Source: an uncultured Sphingomonadales bacterium
Lineage (GTDB): Bacteria; Pseudomonadota; Alphaproteobacteria; Sphingomonadales; CAKZYD01
Length of the DNA stretch: 38,165 nt
Assembly: GCA_937884085.1 (NCBI GenBank)
Contig: CAKZYD010000227.1
Location: 1 to 38,165, forward strand
Direction of reading: 5' to 3'
In this document: positions 33,240 through 38,165 of the stretch, one piece after another
Numbering within the stretch: the stretch's first letter is position 1
Layout: every line of letters starts with the position of its first letter
Translations under genes and position numbers: made by a program
The notes under the pieces: model-generated
What the model was told of the DNA's origin: nothing
Seen by the model: the letters and a program-made list of their open reading frames with translations, nothing else
Database searches by the model: none

Positions 33240-33272
33240 AAGGCTCTACGTCCCTCGCGTGGAGCCTTTTTT
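33240..33272. terminator. Intrinsic terminator, probably bidirectional
   Basis: AAGGCTC at 33240-33246 pairs with GAGCCTT at 33262-33268 and is followed by a run of six T, the form of a rho-independent terminator for the beta-oxidation operon. On the other strand the hairpin is followed by TTCTTCTTTTTGG, so it can also stop the DUF5996 gene, whose stop codon begins at 33271 and lies partly inside the hairpin's T-run. Confidence 0.85.
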
Positions 33273-34203
33273 ACAAAGAGCGCACGCGCCCGGGCTTGCC
33301 CACAGCGCATTCCAAGCCATCACGGGGCCATGCGCCCGTGGTTGCAGCGGCCTCATAGGTCTCCGACAAGAATGTCAGTAGCACAGCGTCAGGGTCCTGC
33401 GCGTCACGCACGCTGTCATAGGGCAGGATGAACTCACCCAGATCGCTATGGAAATAGGCGTCCGGATGGCTCAACGGGGCGTCGGAAAACCCAGCGGGTG
33501 TGGGATAGGCGTAGCTGTAAAAGGCTGCATGATCGATCCCGCCGCCGCCTGCCCAAAATCCAGCTGAGCTGACTTCGTGGGAATAGGCTTCCTGGGTCAC
33601 GTCATCGGGTAGATTGGGGATGCCGCCGGGATGCATGGGGGCGGGTCGCCCTGAAAAGCGGGTGACGGCCAAGTCTAAGCTGCCCCAGAACAGGTGCACT
33701 GGGCTGACTTTGCCGAGATAGCTGGTCCTGAAGGTGCTGAAGACACGGTCGACTTGTACCAAGGCTTCCCAGAAGCGCTTGGCCGCCTGTGCATCATAAG
33801 CGACGGGTGTCGTCTGCTGGGCAAAGGGGATGGCGTCAGCTACTTCATTCGGTGCGCCGTGCATCTGTGTTGGTGCGCCCAGATCGGCTAGCGCCGCTAA
33901 AAACGCGCTATGAAAGTCTGCCACACTTTGCGCTTTGAGCGCGATATGCGCACTCTGGCCCATGGACGCATGGATGACTGCCGCTTGGTCGATGAAGTCA
34001 AAGTCAATGCTGTAGCTCACGCCTTGGCTAGATGGGATCAATCCGCTCGTGAGGCCCCGCGCCGTGACGTAAAATGCCGCCTGCCAAGAATGATTGATCC
34101 AAGGCGTCTGCGCCATGCGGAACTTACCGGCAATCTGCAGCCACATATGAAGGGCGTTGCCGGTTTCTTCCCACTCTTCAAACGGAATATCTGGCCACAT
34201 CAT
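33271..34203 (-). CDS. DUF5996-family protein
   Basis: A 310-residue cytoplasmic-looking protein that matches my memory of DUF5996: the start WPDIPFEEWEETGNALHMWLQI, then YVTARGLTSGLIP, VDRVFSTFRTSYLGKVSPVH, LFWGSLDLAVTRFSGR, YSHEVSSAGFWAGGGG and a closing LGEFILPYDSVR. Several His, Trp and Asp residues are strongly conserved in the family, which suggests an enzyme, but I know of no assigned reaction. No signal peptide or membrane segment is visible. Its 3' end lies in the terminator of the convergent operon, and its start is 36 bases downstream of the asparaginase-like gene on the same strand. Confidence 0.85.
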   Translation of the reverse strand: MMWPDIPFEEWEETGNALHMWLQIAGKFRMAQTPWINHSWQAAFYVTARGLTSGLIPSSQGVSYSIDFDFIDQAAVIHASMGQSAHIALKAQSVADFHSAFLAALADLGAPTQMHGAPNEVADAIPFAQQTTPVAYDAQAAKRFWEALVQVDRVFSTFRTSYLGKVSPVHLFWGSLDLAVTRFSGRPAPMHPGGIPNLPDDVTQEAYSHEVSSAGFWAGGGGIDHAAFYSYAYPTPAGFSDAPLSHPDAYFHSDLGEFILPYDSVRDAQDPDAVLLTFLSETYEAAATTGAWPRDGLECAVGKPGRVRSL

Positions 34204-34238
34204 GCTGCGCTCCTTTGGCTTGCGGCTGCCCTGCCTTT

Positions 34239-34742
34239 CTATTGACTTGGCGGTATATCAAATCGCCCATAATCGATATTTTTGTTTAACTTATTGGCCG
34301 GAAAGACCCGCCCATTCATCACGCCCCAAACACCGGGCTCAACCATTTGAGCAGCAATGATGGCGCCGCCGAGGTTGAAATCCGCATCGGACGCGTGCAG
34401 CGAATACGGGCGCATGGCGCCGGTTAGAACGACAGATTTCTCTGTAACATGCTGTGCAAGATAACGGGCCGTTTCCCCTAACGTGCCTGTTCCGTGCGTC
34501 ACAACAATATTGTTCTCCGGCGCGGCAAGTACCGCTTGCACCAGTTCCTCGCGATCTGCTTCGATGAGACCTAAGCTATCTTTCAAAAACAGGACTTCAA
34601 TTTTAGGAAAATAGCACCGCCCCAAATGAAGCATTTCTGGGATGTGGCTTGATCCATCGGCTTGAAAATCGAGGGCCTCAGTCCGCAGATTATGCACCTT
34701 ATCAAGGGTGCCACCTGTTATTATGATCCGAAGGTTCTTCAT
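34239..34742 (-). CDS. Single-domain asparaginase-like protein
   Basis: A 167-residue protein that covers only the N-terminal domain of L-asparaginases, whose full enzymes have about 330 residues. It has IIITGGTLDKVHN with the catalytic Thr, LKDSLGL, VVTHGTGTLGETARYL, SVVLTGAMRPYSLHASDADFNLGGA and VMNGRVF. Such short forms are a recognised group in proteobacteria. In classical enzymes the second motif reads HGTDT, and the Asp binds the substrate; here it is HGTGT, so activity on asparagine is doubtful. It starts divergently from the SDR gene across a 140-base spacer with an inverted repeat. The DUF5996 gene follows on the same strand. Confidence 0.85.
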   Translation of the reverse strand: MKNLRIIITGGTLDKVHNLRTEALDFQADGSSHIPEMLHLGRCYFPKIEVLFLKDSLGLIEADREELVQAVLAAPENNIVVTHGTGTLGETARYLAQHVTEKSVVLTGAMRPYSLHASDADFNLGGAIIAAQMVEPGVWGVMNGRVFPANKLNKNIDYGRFDIPPSQ

Positions 34743-34771
34743 AAACCCTACCTCATGGCTGCCCTTATTTT

Positions 34772-34795
34772 GATAGGCCGCGCATGGCGCCTATC
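34772..34795. promoter_or_regulatory. Inverted repeat between the divergent asparaginase-like and SDR genes
   Basis: GATAGGC (34772-34778) and GCCTATC (34789-34795) form a 7-base inverted repeat with a 10-base centre, about 30 bases upstream of the asparaginase-like start and 90 from the SDR start. This fits an operator for one regulator over both directions, but no regulator gene is adjacent and the evidence is only the symmetry. Confidence 0.35.
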
Positions 34796-34882
34796 CGAAG
34801 GCCTCACCCCCTCACAAACCCGAGCTTCAAAAATGAAAAGCTGGCGCTAGCTTTAGCCAATCTCGCAAGGTGGAGTAAAGCT

Positions 34883-35632
34883 ATGGGCCGGGTTCAAGAC
34901 AAAGTCGCCCTCATTACTGGCGCAGCCTCGGGCCTGGGCGCTGAAGATGCAAGGGTGCTTGCGCGCGAGGGCGCCAAGGTAGTCATCACCGACATTCAAG
35001 ATGAGATGGGCGAGGCTGTTGCGGCTGAAATTGGCGAAAATGCGCTTTATCTCAATCATGATGTGCGCTCTGAAGCGCGTTGGCAGCAGGTTATCGACAA
35101 GACCATCGCGCGTTTTGGCAAGCTGGATATTCTGGTGAACAATGCAGGCCTGGTGCACTTTCAGCATGTGGAGGACTTGCCGTTTGAGCACTTCAAACTG
35201 GAAACGGACGTGATGCTGTCGGGCGCCTTTTTGGGCTGCAAATATGCTATCCCGGTGATGACCAAGGGCGGCGATGCCTCCATTATCAATGTGGCGTCCA
35301 TCGGGGCCATTAAGGGCCTCAGCGGCATCCCCGCCTATGCAGCGGCCAAGGGCGGTATGATTGCCATGACGCGCTCTATCGCCGTGCACTGCAAGGAGCA
35401 GAAATATGGCATTCGGGTGAATTCGATCGCGCCCGGCAACACCGTAACGCCCATGATTGATCAGGCCATGGAACAAGTGGAGGCTGATGCGCCTGGCCTG
35501 CGCAGTTCCATCGAAGCGGGCATGGGTCAGCCAGCGGATGTGGCCAATCTGGTCCTGTTTCTGGCGAGCGAAGAATCGCGTCGTATCACCGGCACCAATA
35601 TCGTTATCGACAATGCCGAAAGCATTGAATAA
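34883..35632 (+). CDS. Short-chain dehydrogenase/reductase (SDR), hydroxysteroid-dehydrogenase-like
   Basis: A classical SDR oxidoreductase of 249 residues. The cofactor loop is ALITGAASGLGAEDA, and VVITDIQDE with Asp after strand two favours NAD(H). NNAG follows at about residue 90. The active site shows Ser in INVASIGA and Tyr-Lys in IPAYAAAKGG. The sequence recalls 3-alpha/20-beta-hydroxysteroid and cyclohexanol-type dehydrogenases, but the substrate is not fixed by motifs. The ATG at 34883 has GGTGGAG 7 bases upstream, whereas the track start at 34784 lacks support. Its last 20 bases overlap the start of the VOC gene, so the two are translated together. Confidence 0.93.
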   Translation: MGRVQDKVALITGAASGLGAEDARVLAREGAKVVITDIQDEMGEAVAAEIGENALYLNHDVRSEARWQQVIDKTIARFGKLDILVNNAGLVHFQHVEDLPFEHFKLETDVMLSGAFLGCKYAIPVMTKGGDASIINVASIGAIKGLSGIPAYAAAKGGMIAMTRSIAVHCKEQKYGIRVNSIAPGNTVTPMIDQAMEQVEADAPGLRSSIEAGMGQPADVANLVLFLASEESRRITGTNIVIDNAESIE

Positions 35633-36140
35633 CCGGCCCTTCGGCCCCTTTGTGCAGACCGCCTATTTGGTCTCTGACCTGAAGGCGGCGGCGCAGCGCT
35701 GGGCGGAGGACTTTGGGGCAGGCCCCTTCTTTACGCTGGAAGGCATAAAGCCGGAGATGCTGGGCGGGGGTGATAACGCTGCCTCGCTGGACCACAGCTC
35801 TGCCTATGGCCAGCTCGGCGATGAGATGATTGAGCTGGTAGTCCCTGCCAATGGCAGGACATCGATTTTCGTTTGGCCGCTGGAGGCCCTGCATCATCGC
35901 GCGGTCTTCGCTACGGATTATGAGGACGCGCTCGCCTGGTTTGAAGCCAAAGGCATGGCCCATCGGGCCAGTGCGTCCGTCAATGGCATGCCCTTCGCCT
36001 TTGTCGACGCGACGCATCAGCTGGGTCACTTTGTTGAGGTCTATCCTCAGTCAGACGCCCTGGAGGGCTTTTACGCTATGGTCCGCGGTGCTGCAGACGG
36101 CTGGGATGGCGGTGACCCTGTGCGGCCCATCACCCTTTAG
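35613..36140 (+). CDS. VOC-superfamily (glyoxalase-like) protein
   Basis: A 175-residue protein with a glyoxalase-like beta-alpha-beta fold: FVQTAYLVSDLKAAAQRWAE at the start is the typical first module, and IELVVPANGRTS, LHHRAVFATDYEDALAWFEA and LGHFVEVYP follow. The His in LHHRA and Glu in HFVEVY are candidate metal ligands. The track ORF begins at 35457 in SDR sequence. The ATG at 35613, or a TTG four codons later, is the realistic start. It is coupled to the SDR gene by overlap, so a shared substrate is likely but not identifiable. The stop overlaps that of the convergent PhyH gene by a few bases. Confidence 0.83.
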   Translation: MPKALNNRPFGPFVQTAYLVSDLKAAAQRWAEDFGAGPFFTLEGIKPEMLGGGDNAASLDHSSAYGQLGDEMIELVVPANGRTSIFVWPLEALHHRAVFATDYEDALAWFEAKGMAHRASASVNGMPFAFVDATHQLGHFVEVYPQSDALEGFYAMVRGAADGWDGGDPVRPITL

Positions 36141-36994
36141 GCCGCCCGGCGCCAGGTGACAGGAAAGCTATCTTGGGGGAGCGGCTCGCCGACAACAGGC
36201 CGCTTGCCGCCCTCTTTGAGCGCTAAATCCAGAGATAGTGGCGTAGGTGCATAGCGAATGTCGTCGCCAATCCAGCGGCTGGAAAAGGCCAGGCGCCGCC
36301 CTTTTTGCGGGCTTTTGCGCGGGGCTGAGCCGTGAATGGTTTTGGGGTGAATAACCAACACATCGCCCGCTTTAGCAGGCCAGCTTTGGATGGGTGCATC
36401 CGGCGCTGTCACACGGGCTTGCAGCTCTGTCCAGGGATGAAACTCCGGCGGGCGCTCCACGTCTTGCGGTGAGAAGGTTGAATGGTAGCGATGCGGATCT
36501 TTGTTGGAGCCGCGCAGCGTTACCAGTGGCGCATTGTCTTCACCCACATCCGTCAAGGCCATCCACAGCGATGCGGAGTGGACGCCCGTGAGCGGATAGG
36601 TGCATTCATCATTGTGCCAGGGCGTCGCTGTGTCGGGCGTGTTGCCGGCTTTTGCGAAGGTACCATCCAGCCAATAGCGCAGCGTATCGGCCTCCATGAC
36701 ATCGGCCAGAATTTGTGCAGCCGGGCTGTCTTGAATCCACGTCTGGATTTCCGCGCTATAGGCCGCCACATGCAGAATGCGATAGTTGCCTTCTTTGCCG
36801 TCGATAAAGAATGGGGCTTGGCAGCTCTCTTCGGTGACTTTTTCAGGCTGTTTACCGGCTTCATAGGTCTCGATAATCCGGTCAATGCCGCGAGTGACCA
36901 TGTCGATCCAATGCTGGTCAAAGACCCCTTCGATCTTCACGCAGCCGTCCTCGTGATATTGCTGTCGATGCGCGTCCGTTACGAATGCGGCCAT
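36137..36994 (-). CDS. Phytanoyl-CoA dioxygenase (PhyH) family protein
   Basis: An Fe(II)/2-oxoglutarate-dependent oxygenase of 285 residues. The metal ligands are HND in PWHNDECTYPL and the distal His in IHPKTIHGSAPRKSP; GRRLAFSSRWIGDD supplies the Arg that binds 2-oxoglutarate. An N-terminal stretch (YHEDGCVKIEGVFDQHWI) is the usual opening helix-strand. The track starts at 37051, but the ATG at 36994 has AGGAGG 9 bases upstream and follows the hydrolase stop by 4 bases. The pair is clearly one operon. Substrate unknown. Unlike the first PhyH gene of the window at 13377, this one is intact. Confidence 0.9.
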   Translation of the reverse strand: MAAFVTDAHRQQYHEDGCVKIEGVFDQHWIDMVTRGIDRIIETYEAGKQPEKVTEESCQAPFFIDGKEGNYRILHVAAYSAEIQTWIQDSPAAQILADVMEADTLRYWLDGTFAKAGNTPDTATPWHNDECTYPLTGVHSASLWMALTDVGEDNAPLVTLRGSNKDPHRYHSTFSPQDVERPPEFHPWTELQARVTAPDAPIQSWPAKAGDVLVIHPKTIHGSAPRKSPQKGRRLAFSSRWIGDDIRYAPTPLSLDLALKEGGKRPVVGEPLPQDSFPVTWRRAA

Positions 36995-36998
36995 CGCT

Positions 36999-37925
36999 CT
37001 AGCCCTCCTGCTCTTCATATTGGTTGAGTGCTGCCTTTGGTTCCAAGTCATCCGTTTTGCTCAGCCAATCATGGGGTGTGCCTTCAAGATAGGCGGAGAC
37101 GATATCTGCATAAGCCTCCCCGCCGTCAGGCCGGTGGCAGGGATGGGTGCCCTCAAACACATGGCCTCGCACGTCTTTAAGCGCCCGCACTGTCGTGGGG
37201 AATTGGCTGCGCAGCGTGTCACTATCTGCTGTTAGCGCCAGCACCGGCTGTTTGATGTCTGGGAGGCGGTCCAAAGCATTATAATTGCCGAAGGCGGTGC
37301 GCATAGGTCCGCCCGCCATGCCGGTCTGCATAAAATCAATGGCCGCTTGATGCAGCGTGGCGTCCCAAGCGCCATCAAAAGCCAATGTGGGCGCCCAGAC
37401 TTTCCAAAGATTGTGCGTCCAAGACCAAGCGTGGGTCACAGGCGCCCCCGCTTCTTCATAGGCAGGCGGCTCGAAGGAAAACTTGCTAATCATGTCGAGG
37501 CGAGTCTCGACAGTCCAATCACTCGCAATGCCGTCGAGAATCACATCCACAACGATATCAGGCGCGGCCATGGCCGTTTCCATGGCGACCTCCCCGCCCA
37601 TATGGCCCCCGTGGATGGCTATGTTGCTCAGCCCAAGATCCCGCAGGCCTTGGGCTAAGGCGGCCCCATGGCGGACCTGCGTCCACGTGGTTGGATCTGG
37701 ATGGGCCGAGGTGCCAAAGCCAAACATATCCGGCGCAAGAACATCATAGCCGCGCGCGCCAAGCGCGTGGGCCACATGGGCGAGTTGCGCGCCAGAGCCT
37801 GGCGTCCAATGAAGCAGAACGATAGGCCGTCCGGCAGGGTCGCCGAAGCGCCTGGTGTGGAGCTGGCCTTCTGGCGTGTCTAAGTAGAAGCGCTTGGAGG
37901 GATAGAGCTGGGCGATGAGGAGCAT
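36999..37925 (-). CDS. Alpha/beta hydrolase with a non-standard nucleophile elbow
   Basis: A 308-residue alpha/beta-hydrolase fold protein. The oxyanion-loop region is IVLLHWTPGSGAQ, then GYDVLAPDMFGFGTS. Where the family has G-x-Ser-x-G, the elbow here reads IHGGHMGGEVA, with His at the expected nucleophile position. The acid is likely the Asp in LALTADSDTL and the base the His in FEGTHPCHRPDG. The protein may have lost hydrolysis, or belong to a subgroup working by another mechanism. It lies first in a two-gene operon with the PhyH oxygenase, and a MFS transporter gene ends 85 bases upstream on the same strand. Confidence 0.85.
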   Translation of the reverse strand: MLLIAQLYPSKRFYLDTPEGQLHTRRFGDPAGRPIVLLHWTPGSGAQLAHVAHALGARGYDVLAPDMFGFGTSAHPDPTTWTQVRHGAALAQGLRDLGLSNIAIHGGHMGGEVAMETAMAAPDIVVDVILDGIASDWTVETRLDMISKFSFEPPAYEEAGAPVTHAWSWTHNLWKVWAPTLAFDGAWDATLHQAAIDFMQTGMAGGPMRTAFGNYNALDRLPDIKQPVLALTADSDTLRSQFPTTVRALKDVRGHVFEGTHPCHRPDGGEAYADIVSAYLEGTPHDWLSKTDDLEPKAALNQYEEQEG

Positions 37926-38010
37926 GCGCTGGCGGCCCTTTTATGCCGTTAAACGCTAGCGCCCCAAACTGCTGCTACGAACCCGGAGCTTCGTTTTATC
38001 CGCCATTTGG

Positions 38011-38165
38011 TCAAGAATCCTCTGCGCTTTTAATCTCATCGACTTTCGCGAGCGTCGGGAACAGCTTGACCCACAGGGCAGCGGTGACGACCGCCATGGC
38101 GCCGCCCAAGACCACTGCACCGATGGGACCTAGAAAGCGGGCGGCCACCCCGGATTCAAACTCGC
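38011..38165 (-). CDS. MFS transporter, C-terminal end (rest outside the window)
   Basis: Not in the ORF track because it has no start in the window. Reading the minus strand from the right edge gives 50 residues, starting EFESGVAARFLGPIGAVVLG and ending KSAEDS before a TGA. The E-F-E-S-G-V-A-A-R sequence, a last hydrophobic helix (GAVVLGGAMAVVTAALWVKLF) and a short Val-Asp tail are the usual end of MFS_3/EntS-like exporters. It runs towards the alpha/beta hydrolase operon with a spacer of 85 bases. Confidence 0.72.
   Translation of the reverse strand, partial: EFESGVAARFLGPIGAVVLGGAMAVVTAALWVKLFPTLAKVDEIKSAEDS

Overview
The window is a moderately GC-rich, gene-dense chromosomal segment of an alphaproteobacterium. 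The best evidence is the left end: coaE-dnaQ, a convergent secB, a Tim44-domain protein and an Smr protein, an order I know from alphaproteobacterial chromosomes. A MerR / acyl-CoA dehydrogenase / thiolase / FadB-like operon and short palindromic repeats (TCCTGAACTTGATTCAGGA type) fit the same class. I would guess a marine Caulobacterales/Maricaulales-like lineage, at low confidence. No rRNA, tRNA, CRISPR array, insertion sequence or prophage is visible. No intergenic gap reaches 300 bases; the largest is the 236 bp secB/Tim44 spacer.

Layout. (1) 1-4741: housekeeping genes coaE (5' end outside the window), dnaQ, secB, a Tim44-like protein, smr, the alkylation-repair glycosylase tag, and a small lipoprotein. 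(2) 4749-15792: a purine nucleoside scavenging block. On the minus strand deoC, an ALDH16-type double aldehyde dehydrogenase, a CNT nucleoside transporter and AMP nucleosidase run together. Divergently on the plus strand lie a trimeric-type purine nucleoside phosphorylase, a second aldehyde dehydrogenase, an Add-family deaminase and a LOG-family phosphoribohydrolase. A PhyH-family dioxygenase inside this block carries an in-frame amber codon. (3) 15800-19444: a Phd/VapC toxin-antitoxin pair with palindromic operator candidates, a pseudaminic acid synthase (pseI), a DAACS symporter and a PseH-like acetyltransferase. (4) 19505-26059: cysE, a PAP/fibrillin-domain protein, yaaA, two overlapping exported proteins (the second DUF1838), a methyltransferase overlapping a beta-propeller glycosidase-like protein, and ada. 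(5) 26209-33272: an NnrU-like membrane protein, a small secreted protein, then a beta-oxidation operon led by a MerR regulator with a perfect 22 bp palindrome upstream and closed by a clear terminator. (6) 33271-38165: a DUF5996 protein, a single-domain asparaginase-like protein, an SDR overlapping a VOC protein, a second PhyH protein with an alpha/beta hydrolase, and the C-terminus of an MFS transporter that the ORF track misses.

How the genes work together. In block 2 the transporter would bring nucleosides in. The deaminase would turn adenosine into inosine, which the phosphorylase can split. DeoC would cleave deoxyribose-5-phosphate to glyceraldehyde-3-phosphate and acetaldehyde, and the adjacent ALDH16 could oxidise the acetaldehyde. 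AMP nucleosidase and the LOG protein would act at the nucleotide level. Phosphopentomutase is not in the window. In block 5 the three enzymes cover all four steps of a beta-oxidation turn.

I did not find a clearly new defence or mobile system. The most useful leads are the amber-interrupted PhyH gene, the ALDH16-deoC pairing, the MerR palindrome, the PAP/fibrillin protein in a proteobacterium, and two proteins with altered catalytic motifs (asparaginase-like and alpha/beta hydrolase).
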